DNA of 12,610 bases from an uncultured Neomegalonema sp. (GCA_937958345.1 CALGNW010000192.1:1-12610); one strand, 5' to 3'. Numbered from the stretch's first letter, positions 1 through 8,900 are shown. Program-made: numbers and translations. Notes: generated by a model not told the origin, from the letters alone.

Positions 1-2249
1 ATCGCCGGAGCAACCGGCGGCACGCCCGGTTCCCCCACGCCGGAGGCATGGACCGAGAACGGATGCTTTACGACATGGACATGCACGTTTTCGGGGTAGT
101 TGTTCGCCCGAACGATGTCGTAGTCGTAAAAGTTGCTCTGCTGAACCGCGCCGTTCTCATAGGTAATGCCGCTATGCAGCGCGAGGGTCATGCCCATCAC
201 TGCCGCGCCCTGCATCTGTGATTCGATCCGCTCGGGATTTGCCGCATAGCCGCAATCGACGACCATGTGAGTCTCCGGCACGCGAATCTCGCCATCAACG
301 ATCTTCACCCGCGTTGCAACGGCGACATAGGAGACAAAGCTGCGATGGACGGCAAGGCCAAGCCCCTCGCCCTCCGGCATTTCCTTGCCCCACCCGATCA
401 TATCGGCGGCCATTTCCAGCGTCTTCGCCATCCGGCCCGTATCAATCGGGTATTCTTCGTTGCTCTCGCCGTAATTCCAGAAATCCTCTGGCATGGCGGC
501 CTCGGCGATGTCGATCTTGCGGGCGGGGCCGATCAGTTCGAGCAGCATGTCCTTTTGGTCTTTGCCCAACTCCTCGGCAAGTTCAGCGGCGAAGGACTGG
601 ATGGCGAAGGCACGCGGTACGTTCGACACGGCGCGATACCAGCCGATACGTGTGTGGGCCATCGCAGGCCCGTTTTCGGCCCGCACATTGGGAATATCAA
701 AGGGCATATCGACATGCCCCATCCCGCTCTCGATAAAGAACTGATGGCCACTATCGGGCGCAAAGGTCGACAGGATCGAGGGCGCAACCGAGTTGTGCTT
801 CCAGCCCGTGACTTTGTCGTTCTCATCAATCGCAACTTCGATCCGCTCGACCGAGGTGGTGTGATAGAATGAGTGCTTAACGTCATCTTCGCGCGTCCAT
901 TGCACCCGAACCGGCGCGCCGACCTCTTTCGACAGGATGGCCGCTTCGATCGCATAATCGCATTTCGATTTACGGCCAAAACCGCCCCCCAGCAGCGTTG
1001 TGTGAACCGTTACATCGGCCATATCCATCCCGAAATGGGCGGCAAGGTCTTCGCGCGCGCCGTAAGGAGATTGAAGCGGTCCCCAGACCTCCAGCTTGCC
1101 ATCGGCAAAGTTCGCAATCGCGACGGGCGTTTCCATCGGGATATGCGCCATATGCGCCTGATGATAGGTGCGGGCAAAGGTTGTCGCGGATTCCTGAAAC
1201 GCTGTATCGACATCACCCTGATCGCGCAGGACTTTGCCGGGGCGCTTGGCGGTTTCTTCCATCTCGGCGCGGAACTCTTCCGAGTTATACGCGCCATGCG
1301 GTCCGTCATCCCATTCGATTTCGAGCGCGTCACGGCCATTGATCGCGGCCCAGGTATTCGACGCAATCACCGCCAGCCCGCCCAGCGGCGCAAATTTGGC
1401 GGGGATGTTGTGGCCCTTGATCGCGACGATCTGCTCGACCCCCGGCACGCGCAACGCGTCAAGGCCGCTGTGACGCCGCACGATCCCTCCGACAACCGGG
1501 GGCCGCGCAATCACCGCATACTTCATCCCCGGCAAGCTGACATCGGCCCCGTAAACCGCTGCACCTGTCGTAATGTCGTGGAGGTCGGTAATCTGGATTT
1601 TACCCGTACCGATATAGCGGAAGTCCGCCTCGTCTTTAAAAGTCAGGTCTTCAAAGGCCGGAACCTCCATCTCCATCGCAGCGGCGGCGAAATCACCGAA
1701 ACCGGCGGTTTTGCCGTCACCTTTGATCTGGTGATTTTCGACCGTGATTGACGCCGCATCAATGCCCCACTCCTTCGCGGCAGCTTGGGTCAGCATGTGT
1801 TTGATCGAGGCTCCGATCTGGCGCATTGACTGGATATGATGGCGCATAGACCGCGAGCCATCGGTATCCTGATTGCCGTATTTCGGTTCGTCACCGGGGG
1901 CCTGCACGATTTTTATGCGGTCCCAGTCGGCGTCCATTTCTTCGGCGACAACCATCGGCAGCGATGTGCGCGAGCCTGTACCCATTTCCGCGCGGTGGGC
2001 GGTGATGGTCACCGTTCCGTCAGGATCAATCGCGACAAAGGCCATCGGATCGTAGACGATCCCGCGCGGCATGCCGTCGCCGCCTGTCGGGTATTTAACG
2101 AACGCGCTGGCAGGCGAGCCATAGGCGGCAAGCGTAAAGCCGCCCGCAACAGCACTCGCTTGCAAGAACATGCGACGTGACACCGTCTTAAGAGACACGG
2201 CCTGCGCGGGCGCTGCGGTTTTCGCCGCCTGATTCATATATTTCAACAT
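1..2249 (-). CDS. Molybdopterin-binding large subunit of a xanthine dehydrogenase-family (IorB-like) oxidoreductase, Tat-exported, C-terminus cut by window
   Basis: This is the catalytic molybdenum-cofactor subunit of a hydroxylase that puts water-derived oxygen on an aromatic N-heterocycle or aldehyde; the true substrate cannot be read from sequence. The frame is open from the ATG at 2249 to the window edge, giving 749 residues. Residues 24-30 (SRRMFLQ), a hydrophobic stretch and an ASA at 47-49 form a twin-arginine signal, so the mature enzyme should be periplasmic. The Moco-binding motif GGGFGRK is at 421-427 and a GWYRAVSNVP segment lies near 536-545. The motif GVGEPGVPP holds the family's catalytic Glu (E740). 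IorB proteins are about 750-780 residues, so perhaps 10-35 residues are missing. The start follows GGGGAG, and only 3 nt separate it from the stop of the small-subunit gene, so translation is probably coupled. No FAD subunit is visible, as expected for the IorAB type, which is usually linked to a c-type cytochrome. Confidence 0.9.
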   Translation of the reverse strand, partial: MLKYMNQAAKTAAPAQAVSLKTVSRRMFLQASAVAGGFTLAAYGSPASAFVKYPTGGDGMPRGIVYDPMAFVAIDPDGTVTITAHRAEMGTGSRTSLPMVVAEEMDADWDRIKIVQAPGDEPKYGNQDTDGSRSMRHHIQSMRQIGASIKHMLTQAAAKEWGIDAASITVENHQIKGDGKTAGFGDFAAAAMEMEVPAFEDLTFKDEADFRYIGTGKIQITDLHDITTGAAVYGADVSLPGMKYAVIARPPVVGGIVRRHSGLDALRVPGVEQIVAIKGHNIPAKFAPLGGLAVIASNTWAAINGRDALEIEWDDGPHGAYNSEEFRAEMEETAKRPGKVLRDQGDVDTAFQESATTFARTYHQAHMAHIPMETPVAIANFADGKLEVWGPLQSPYGAREDLAAHFGMDMADVTVHTTLLGGGFGRKSKCDYAIEAAILSKEVGAPVRVQWTREDDVKHSFYHTTSVERIEVAIDENDKVTGWKHNSVAPSILSTFAPDSGHQFFIESGMGHVDMPFDIPNVRAENGPAMAHTRIGWYRAVSNVPRAFAIQSFAAELAEELGKDQKDMLLELIGPARKIDIAEAAMPEDFWNYGESNEEYPIDTGRMAKTLEMAADMIGWGKEMPEGEGLGLAVHRSFVSYVAVATRVKIVDGEIRVPETHMVVDCGYAANPERIESQMQGAAVMGMTLALHSGITYENGAVQQSNFYDYDIVRANNYPENVHVHVVKHPFSVHASGVGEPGVPPVAPA

Positions 2250-2252
2250 GAT

Positions 2253-2705
2253 TTAACTCCCCGTCGATGCGGTGCGAACGGCGGCGACGATGCGCTGATA
2301 ACAGCCACAGCGGCACACATTGCCGGACATTGCTTCGAGAATTTCATCATCACTCGGTTTGGGGTTTTCCGCGAGGAAGCCCGCCGCCTGCATGATCTGG
2401 CCGCTCTGACAAAATCCGCATTGCGGCACGTTCAGGTCGCGCCACGCCGCCTGTACCGGATGGTCGCCCGTTTCGTGCAAGCCCTCGATGGTCGTGATCT
2501 TCTTCCCGGCGGCTTCGCCCACCGTCGTCTGGCACGACCGGACAGCCTTGCCGTCAACATGTACTGTGCAAGCGCCGCAAAGGCCGACGCCGCAGCCGTA
2601 TTTCGTTCCGGTCAATCCCGCGAGGTCACGTACCGCCCAGAGCAGAGGCATGTCGTCGGTCGCCTCCACATCATGGTCGGATCCGTTGATGTTCATTTGT
2701 GCCAT
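2253..2705 (-). CDS. (2Fe-2S)-binding small subunit of the molybdenum hydroxylase (IorA-like)
   Basis: This 150-residue protein carries two [2Fe-2S] clusters that pass electrons from the molybdenum centre of the large subunit encoded just downstream. The N-terminal plant-ferredoxin-like domain has C38, C43, C46 and C58 (the CGVGLCGAC pattern plus a later Cys). The C-terminal helical domain has C96 and C99 (CGFC) and C131 and C133 (CRC), the expected eight ligands. The length matches IorA-type subunits (about 150-155 residues). The ATG at 2705 follows GGGGAG at about 8 nt, so it is preferred over the internal ATG at codon 4. No signal peptide is present. If the enzyme is periplasmic, this subunit must fold, bind to the Tat-bearing large subunit and travel with it. 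It is the first gene of the minus-strand operon, divergent from acpP. Confidence 0.93.
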   Translation of the reverse strand: MAQMNINGSDHDVEATDDMPLLWAVRDLAGLTGTKYGCGVGLCGACTVHVDGKAVRSCQTTVGEAAGKKITTIEGLHETGDHPVQAAWRDLNVPQCGFCQSGQIMQAAGFLAENPKPSDDEILEAMSGNVCRCGCYQRIVAAVRTASTGS

Positions 2706-2767
2706 CGGTCGTTCTCCCCAGATTTGCGCGCAATTATTTCAGCCGCGTTCTTTTACGGTCTGCGTAC

Positions 2768-2795
2768 ACTATGCACCGAAAGCGGGAAAAGCCAA
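2768..2795 (-). promoter_or_regulatory. Candidate sigma-70-like promoter for the molybdenum hydroxylase operon
   Basis: On the minus strand, TTGGCT (2795-2790) and CATAGT (2773-2768) are 16 nt apart, about 60 nt upstream of the small-subunit ATG. The -10 matches the consensus at 4 of 6 positions and the -35 at 3 or 4. The spacing is acceptable, but this was picked by eye among several weak candidates in a 278-nt divergent region. Confidence 0.25.
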
Positions 2796-2937
2796 CGCGC
2801 AGCATGCCTGAACCGGTCACGATACAAGTGCGGGAGGAAAGCCAATCAATGTTTGAAAAACGCAGCCCGTATGCTAAGAGCGCCCGAAATCTGGGGCTAC
2901 TATTTGCCGCCAGAGGCTTGTTTCAGTCGACTTTCTT

Positions 2938-2950
2938 CCCCACGTTGGGG
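2938..2950. promoter_or_regulatory. Short perfect inverted repeat upstream of acpP
   Basis: CCCCA, a 3-nt centre (CGT) and TGGGG form a 13-nt inverted repeat 33 nt before the acpP ATG. It could be an operator or lie in the acpP leader. A 5-bp arm can arise by chance, and I do not recognise it as the site of a named regulator. In the rest of the 2706-2983 spacer I see only a weak forward promoter candidate, TTGAAA (2853-2858) with TAAGAG (2875-2880). Confidence 0.25.
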
Positions 2951-2983
2951 TCTGGAAAGCGGTTGCTAAGGTGAGGACCAGGC

Positions 2984-3220
2984 ATGAGTGACGTGAATGA
3001 TCGCGTGAAAAAAATCGTCGTGAACTATCTCGGCGCAGACGAAGCAAAAGTTAAGGAAGACGCGAGCTTCATTGACGATCTTGGCGCTGACAGCCTCGAT
3101 ACCGTTGAGCTTGTTATGGCGTTCGAAGAAGAATTCGGCGTTGAAATCCCTGACGACGCGGCTGAAAAAATCCAGACCGTCGGTGATGCCATCGGCTTTA
3201 TCAAAGAGCACAGCGCCTAA
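2984..3220 (+). CDS. acpP: Acyl carrier protein
   Basis: ACP carries growing acyl chains as thioesters on a 4'-phosphopantetheine arm during type II fatty acid synthesis in the cytoplasm, and also donates acyl groups to lipid A and phospholipid synthesis. The product has 78 residues, the normal size, is strongly acidic, and has the canonical GADSLD motif with the phosphopantetheinylated Ser at residue 37 at the start of helix II. The helix II sequence (LDTVELVMAFEEEFG) is typical of alphaproteobacterial AcpP. The ATG follows GTGAGGA with 6 nt spacing. A strong hairpin terminator starts 29 nt after the stop, so acpP can be transcribed as a short separate message, consistent with its usual high abundance relative to downstream fabF. 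The common upstream partner fabG is absent; the divergent neighbour is a molybdenum hydroxylase operon. Confidence 0.97.
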   Translation: MSDVNDRVKKIVVNYLGADEAKVKEDASFIDDLGADSLDTVELVMAFEEEFGVEIPDDAAEKIQTVGDAIGFIKEHSA

Positions 3221-3249
3221 GGCCATCGGCTTTGCGCGTTTGCGATCAG

Positions 3250-3287
3250 AAGACGCCCGCTTTCAATAGCGTGGCGTCTTTCTTTTT
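3250..3287 (+). terminator. Intrinsic terminator after acpP
   Basis: The outer stem AAGACGCC (3250-3257) pairs with GGCGTCTT (3273-3280). It encloses an inner stem CGCT/AGCG (3258-3261 with 3268-3271) and a 6-nt loop, with one bulged T at 3272. The hairpin is followed by TCTTTTT. It lies between acpP and fabF, so it probably attenuates rather than abolishes read-through, unless fabF has its own promoter. A TATAGT at 3299-3304 just downstream is a possible -10, but without a good -35. Confidence 0.85.
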
Positions 3288-3364
3288 AGGTGCGGCGCTA
3301 TAGTTTCTGACTGTGTGCGAAAACGTCGTGCCATCAACAGGATGGCGAACAAAGGACGGTTGGT

Positions 3365-4627
3365 ATGAGAAGAGTCGTTGTTACAGGTCTCGGGCTCGTG
3401 ACACCGCTTGGGTGCGGTGTCGAGGAAACCTGGACCCGTCTGTTGGACGGTAAGTCCGGCGCAAAACCGATTACCCGCTTCGATGTCTCTGATTTACCTT
3501 GTAAAATCGCCTGTTCCGTCCCCGAAAAGGGCGAGGCCGCCGGCTTTGACCCTGACGACTGGGTGGATGCGAAAGAACAGCGCCGAATCGACACTTTCAT
3601 CCTTTATTCGATGGCCGCCGCGACACAGGCGCTGCGCGATGCCGATTGGATGCCCGAGGACGAAGACGCGCGGAAACGCACCGGCGTCATGGTCGGTTCC
3701 GGCATTGGCGGATTGCCCTCGATCGAAAGCGCCGCGCTGCTGTTGGCAGAAAAAGGCCCCCGCCGCATTGGCCCGTTCTTTATTCCCGGATCGCTGATCA
3801 ACCTCTGCTCGGGTCAGATCGCGATTAAATACGGCTTTAAAGGCCCCAACCATTCGGTTGTGACGGCCTGTTCCACCGGTGCGCATGCCATTGGCGATGC
3901 ATCGCGAATCATCAAATACGGCGATGCGGACGTTATGATCGCGGGCGGCGCGGAAAGCGCGCTTTGCCGCTTGGGAATCGCCGGATTCGCAGCGTGCAAG
4001 GCGCTGTCGACCGGATTTAACGACGAACCCGAGCGCGGATCGCGCCCGTATGACAAGGACCGCGACGGTTTTGTCATGGGCGAGGGCGCGGGCGTGGTTG
4101 TGCTGGAAGAATACGAGCACGCCAAGGCGCGCGGCGCGACGATCTATGCCGAGGTGCGCGGTTACGGCATGTCAGGCGACGCCTATCACATTACGGCGCC
4201 CTCACCGGATGGCGACGGCGGTTTCCGCGCGATGGAGGCGGCTCTCGGCAACGCAGGGATGGTTGCGGGCGATATTGACTATATCAACGCGCACGGAACC
4301 TCCACGCCGCTCGGGGACGAGATTGAAGTCAAGGCCGTGACCCGCCTGATGGGCGAGTCGGCGGCGGCGGCGACCATGTCGTCGACAAAATCATCCATCG
4401 GTCACCTGCTCGGTGCAGCGGGTGCGGTTGAAGCCGTCTTTTGCGTGCTCGCCATGCGCGATCAGGTTGCACCGCCGACGATTAATCTGGAAAATCCGAA
4501 CGTCGATACGCCGCTTGATCTCGCGCCGCTGCAACCGGTTAAGCGCGAAATCCGCGCGGCACTCTCGAATTCCTTCGGGTTTGGCGGGACCAACGCCTCG
4601 TTGGTGCTCAGCCTGCCGGACGCATAG
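3365..4627 (+). CDS. fabF: Beta-ketoacyl-ACP synthase II
   Basis: FabF condenses malonyl-ACP with acyl-ACP, with loss of CO2, to lengthen fatty acids; it is the KAS II enzyme that extends unsaturated C16 to C18 chains. The 420-residue length is standard. The thiolase-fold catalytic triad is complete: nucleophile C169 in TACSTGAHA, H310 in NAHGTSTPLGD and H347 in KSSIGHLLGAAG. The C-terminal GFGGTN (405-410) contains the gating Phe of this family. The start MRRVVVTGLGLVTPLG is the normal FabF N-terminus, and AAGGA lies 8 nt before the ATG. It sits 144 nt after acpP, across a terminator, and 14 nt before mltG, with which it is probably co-transcribed. FabB is the main alternative, but the N-terminus and the acpP neighbourhood favour FabF. 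Confidence 0.97.
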   Translation: MRRVVVTGLGLVTPLGCGVEETWTRLLDGKSGAKPITRFDVSDLPCKIACSVPEKGEAAGFDPDDWVDAKEQRRIDTFILYSMAAATQALRDADWMPEDEDARKRTGVMVGSGIGGLPSIESAALLLAEKGPRRIGPFFIPGSLINLCSGQIAIKYGFKGPNHSVVTACSTGAHAIGDASRIIKYGDADVMIAGGAESALCRLGIAGFAACKALSTGFNDEPERGSRPYDKDRDGFVMGEGAGVVVLEEYEHAKARGATIYAEVRGYGMSGDAYHITAPSPDGDGGFRAMEAALGNAGMVAGDIDYINAHGTSTPLGDEIEVKAVTRLMGESAAAATMSSTKSSIGHLLGAAGAVEAVFCVLAMRDQVAPPTINLENPNVDTPLDLAPLQPVKREIRAALSNSFGFGGTNASLVLSLPDA

Positions 4628-4641
4628 CAGAGGGCTTTGCC

Positions 4642-5628
4642 ATGAAGATCATTTCCACGGCGTTCTCACTCCTCGTCATCGGCGGGATTGGCGCGGTGGC
4701 GGTGGGCGCTTATGGCAAGTCACAGTTCGAAGCGCCCGGCCCATCGACCGCGCCAACCGACGTTTTGCTTAAACGCGGTTCGGGCCTGAATTCTATTGCA
4801 GGAAAGCTGGCGGATGAGGGCGTTATTTCCGACGCCCTGATCTTTCGTCTCGGCGCGAAATTTAAGGGATCGGACCGCTCGCTGAAGGCCGGAGAATACG
4901 CGATCCCGGCGGGCGCATCCATGCAGGCGGTGCTCGATCAGCTGATCAAAGGCGAAACCATCCAGCGCAAGGTAACCGCTGCCGAGGGGCTAACATCGTT
5001 CGAGATCGTGGCGCGGGTCAATGCCGCAGAGAAAATGACCGGCGAGATCACCGAGATACCGCCCGAAGGGTCCCTCGCGCCTGAGACTTATTTTTATCAG
5101 CGGGACGAGAGCCGCACCGCACTCATCGCCCGTATGACTGCTGCACAGACCGCCATTCTGGACGAATTGTGGGAAAAGCGCGCCCCTGACCTGCCGTTGA
5201 AGTCCAAGGAGGAGGCGCTGATCCTCGCATCCATCGTCGAGAAGGAAACCGGCGTTTCCAGCGAACGAAAGCGCGTTGCCGCCGTCTTTATTAACCGGCT
5301 TAACAAAGGCATGCGCCTGCAAACCGATCCGACGGTTATTTACGGGATCACGCTGGGGAAATCGACCCTCGGGCGCGGAATCCGGCGATCAGAGCTTAAG
5401 GCCGAGACGCCGTATAATACTTACGTTATCAGTGGCCTGCCGCCGACGCCGATTGCCAATCCGGGGCGCGCGGCGATTGAGGCGACGCTCAATCCGATTG
5501 CTTCAAAAGAGCTGTATTTTGTCGCGGACGGCACTGGCGGTCACGCGTTTGCGGAGACGCTGAAACAACACAACCGAAACGTCGCGGCATGGCGCAAAAT
5601 CGAAAAGCAACGCAAAGCATCCGAGTGA
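4642..5628 (+). CDS. mltG: Endolytic murein transglycosylase MltG
   Basis: MltG is an inner-membrane lytic transglycosylase that cleaves nascent glycan strands near the membrane and is thought to end peptidoglycan polymerisation. The 328-residue product has an N-terminal membrane segment (about residues 4-23), then a LysM-like region (about 38-105). The YceG/MltG domain contains LASIVEKETG (195-204), with E200 matching the catalytic Glu of the E. coli enzyme. It continues with RMLQTDP-type residues (224-230, here MRLQTDP), YNTYVISGLPPTPIANPG and the C-terminal LYFV...GHAFAETLKQHN block. All family landmarks are present. The ATG follows GAGGG with 7 nt spacing, 14 nt after the fabF stop, so the two are probably one operon. 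The fabF-mltG link is widely conserved in proteobacteria. No other plus-strand gene follows before the convergent coiled-coil gene. Confidence 0.96.
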   Translation: MKIISTAFSLLVIGGIGAVAVGAYGKSQFEAPGPSTAPTDVLLKRGSGLNSIAGKLADEGVISDALIFRLGAKFKGSDRSLKAGEYAIPAGASMQAVLDQLIKGETIQRKVTAAEGLTSFEIVARVNAAEKMTGEITEIPPEGSLAPETYFYQRDESRTALIARMTAAQTAILDELWEKRAPDLPLKSKEEALILASIVEKETGVSSERKRVAAVFINRLNKGMRLQTDPTVIYGITLGKSTLGRGIRRSELKAETPYNTYVISGLPPTPIANPGRAAIEATLNPIASKELYFVADGTGGHAFAETLKQHNRNVAAWRKIEKQRKASE

Positions 5629-5661
5629 CGGCTGCGCTCCTGAGTTTCAATCCGAGGCAAT

Positions 5662-5724
5662 ATCGATAGCAAAGGTCTCTTGAAGCAGCTTTGTTTTGGG
5701 CGCCGCTGGGTTTGCACTATCGAT
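5662..5724. repeat. Imperfect inverted repeat in the spacer downstream of mltG
   Basis: ATCGATAGCAAA (5662-5673) is the reverse complement of TTTGC-TATCGAT in 5711-5724, with two extra bases (AC) in the right arm: a 12-bp stem with a 2-nt bulge and a 37-nt loop. There is no T-run after it, so it is not an obvious terminator. Further along, CCGGTG...CACCGG followed by TTTT (roughly 5764-5805) may be a weak terminator for fabF-mltG. No gene is supported in 5629-5864. Confidence 0.5.
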
Positions 5725-5864
5725 TTGGTTGAGCCTGAATAAAGCCCATTGAATTCTGAAAGCACCGGTGGTTCAGCGATTGTTGACCGCTTCACCGGCA
5801 CTTTTCGTGTGTACAGCCGTAAAAGACGTCAGGCACGGCATGCGCCACTTCATATAATCAACAT

Positions 5865-5894
5865 AAAAAAGGCCGCTCCGAAGAGCGGCCTTTT
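5865..5894. terminator. Bidirectional intrinsic terminator between mltG and the coiled-coil gene
   Basis: GGCCGCTC (5871-5878) pairs perfectly with GAGCGGCC (5883-5890) around a 4-nt loop and is flanked by A6 (5865-5870) and T4 (5891-5894). Read on the minus strand the loop is TTCG closed by C-G, the very stable UUCG tetraloop, followed by six T. It starts 19 nt after the stop of the minus-strand coiled-coil gene, which is its main client. Read forward it can also stop transcription from mltG. Confidence 0.93.
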
Positions 5895-5913
5895 CAGTTT
5901 TATGAGCGACCGA

Positions 5914-8900
5914 TTACTCGGAGGCGAAGTCGAAACCGATCCGGCGGTTCAGTGCGAAAGCTTCGCGGCTGATCGTCGGGTCAATCGGACGGGTGTCGGC
6001 GTAGGCTTCTGCTCTGATCCGGTCGGCAGGAACGCCGCGCGAGATCAGGAAGTCTACGACGTTCGCAGCCCGTGTACCGGAAAGCGCCCAGTTCGACGGG
6101 AAACGCGGCGTATTAATCGGGTCCGCATCCGTGTGGCCTTCGACAACAATCATGCCCTTCACATCAGGACGGCTGTTGAGGAAGTTGACCATCTCACCCG
6201 CAGCGCGGCTGAGAACCTGCTGACCGGCGTCCGACAAGGTTGCCGAGCCGCTGGAGAAGGTTGCACTCGAGCTGAGCGACAGCGATCCATCAGGATTGAT
6301 GATGCCATCAGCGCCAAGCGCATTCGTCAGACCGGCACGCAGAGCGTCGCTGTTCACGTCGCTTTGAATGATAACAGGAGCAGGTGGCGCAGCGGCCAGC
6401 AGATCCAGTTCATTCTGCAGGTTGCGGTTTTCGATACGCAGCTCAGCCATGCGGCTCTGCATTGTACCGAGCTGGATTGCCCGGTCAGCTTGCGTAGCCT
6501 CGATTTCTTCACGCAGTGCAGCCAGAGCAGCAAGTTGCTCCTCGTTGGCGGCAACCAGTTGAAGGTTGGCGTTCTGCAGATCGTTCGCCGTGGCCGAGAT
6601 GTCGGAAAGACGGGCAATCGTCGCATCCAACTGCTCGCGCGTTGGTGCATCCGACAGCATCAGGCCAAAGCGTGAGGCCCGCTCTTCCGCACCCTCGAGG
6701 TTGTTGCGAACGGCTTCCAGCTCTGCTTCCAGCGCGTCTGCACGCTGTTCAGCCGATGCCGTTTCAGCGGTCATCGCAGCCAGTTTGGCTTCGGCATCCG
6801 TCAGGGCAGCAGCGCGTGCCGCCTTGGCTTCGGCCAGTTGAGCCTCAAGTGCGGCAAGCTCGTCGGCGGCGGCAGCTTCCGCATCCGTGAGTGCTTTACG
6901 GGCGGCTTCCAACTCGCTTTGCAGCGACGATTCTGCCGAACCCGCATCCGCACGCAACGCATCAAGTTGACGCTGCAAAGCGGCAATCTGCTCGTTCGCA
7001 GCACCAAGTTTCGACGTCGTCGTGCCGTTCTCGTCTGTCAGCGCAGCGAGCTGTGCCTTCAGATCTTCGACCTGATCAGTAACACCGGCCAGTTCGATGC
7101 TCGAAGCGGACAGGTCTTCTTTCAGCGTCGCGGCCTCTGCAGATGCAGCGTCGCGTGCCTCGCGCATCGCGGCCAGTTCGGCCTCGACGCCTTCTTTTTC
7201 GCCGGTGATGACGCCAAGCGCCGCCGTGCGATCTTCAAGGTTGCCCGTCAGGCCGGCGATGCTGGCCTGTAGTGCATTGACTTCGGACGTTTTCGCTTCT
7301 GCGACAGCGTTCAGAGCGTCGTATTCGGCTTGCAACGCTGCAAGTTCCTCTTCGGTACGCTCTTTTTCGGTCGCTGCAGCAGCCAGTTCCGCATTGCGTT
7401 CCTGAAGCTCCAGCGTCACACCGTCCAGCTCGCCTTGCAGCGATGCCAGATCTTCTTCGGCGCGTGCGATTGCCGTGGTTGCAGCGGCAACCTCGGCGTT
7501 ACGCTCCTGCAGTTGCAGGGTCAGGTCGTCAACTTCCTTCGTCAGACCGGCTTCGGTCTCGGAGGCTGCGATCAGTTCGCCGTTCGCTGCTTCCAGCTCG
7601 TCCTGTGATGTGCCGAGATCAGCGGTAAGTTGCTCGATCCGACCTTCCAGCGAAGCACTGGTCTCAAGGCTTGCTGCCTCGATCTCACCGATTTGCGTGT
7701 CCAGATCACCGATCCGGGCGGTCAGTGAAGCTTCCGCATCGGCGGCAGTTTTCAGCGAGCGTTCCAACTCGGCATTGCGGGCGCGTTGCTCGGCCAGCAG
7801 AACCTGCAGCTCGTCAGAGCGTGCCGTTGCGGCTTCAAGCGATCCTTCGAGACCCTCGATGGCCGCTTTGTCCTGATCGACCGATGCACTCAGCGCAGCA
7901 AAGCGTGCGGCGGCGGCGGCATCGTCACTCTCTTCTTCGGCAAGTTGTGCGCGAAGTTTTTCGGCGGCAGCGGCTTTTTCCGCAATCGCTTCTTTTTCGA
8001 CCTGCAGACCTTCGATGGCAACCGTCAGACGGTCACGGTCGATTTGTGCCTGCGTAAGTTCGGCACGAAGACCTTCAAGCTCGGTATTCGCATCCGCAAG
8101 GGCAGCGTCCGAAGCGGCTTTCGCCTCGTCCATTGCCGATTGGTTTGCAGCAAGTTCAGCTTCCAGAGCCTCTGTATCCGCACCGGCGGCGAGGGCCGCT
8201 TCGAGTTCGGCTTGGGTCTGGGTCAGCTGAATTTGCAGAGCGTTGAGCTCTTCGAGCGTGTCAGCGTTCTGTTCGCTCAGCAGGGACAGGCGCTGTGTCG
8301 ACTCTTCGTCGGCTGCGGCATCTGCGTCTGCAACGGCTGCGGCGGCAAGTTCCGCCTGTGCTGCGGCTTCGGCGCGGGCCTCTTCCAGTTCAATGGCAAG
8401 ACGCTCGTTGTCACTTTTCAGACGATCAATGTTGGTCGCCGTTTCGTCCAGCTCGGTCCGGGCTTCGTCGAGTTCCATCTGAACCGCGTCGAGAGTTGCC
8501 TGGTCTTCCGCCATGACAGTGTCGGTCGATTCTTTCAGCGCAGCAAACTCGGCTTTTGATGCTTCGAGCTGAGCTTCGAGGTCGGCCAGTTTGGCCTCCG
8601 CGCCATCCAGCTTGTCCTGAGCAACCGTGTTGGCAACTTTCGCCTGAAGCGTATCGCGCTCGGCGATCAGCTCGACGTTCTGGTTTTCCAGAGCGGCGCG
8701 CTCGTCTTCGAGCGAACGAAGCTCGCCGCGCGATGCACGGATCTGCGCACGTGCGCTGTCAAGCTCGTCGTTCAGTGCGCTGATCTCATCGGTCAGCGAA
8801 GAACGGGTGCGGCGTGCCGAAGCAAGACTGCGGGTCAGCGCCTGAAGCGAATCGTCGCGGTCGTCCTGCAACAGCGAAACGCGCTCGGAACCGCCGCCGG

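Noticed and set aside
267..1751. Two long plus-strand open frames (201 and 292 codons) in one reading frame
   Set aside because: They lie exactly antisense to the molybdopterin subunit, whose minus-strand frame has complete family motifs. The plus-strand translations show no recognisable domain and reflect GC-biased codons read backwards.
5749..6675. Plus-strand open frame of 308 codons
   Set aside because: It runs through the bidirectional terminator and then antisense to the OmpA domain. Its product is low in recognisable features and has no ribosome-binding site.
7786..8559. Plus-strand open frame of 257 codons opposite the coiled-coil gene
   Set aside because: Its unusual Cys/Phe/Gly-rich composition is what repetitive Ala/Glu/Leu/Gln codons give on the opposite strand; no start signal is present.
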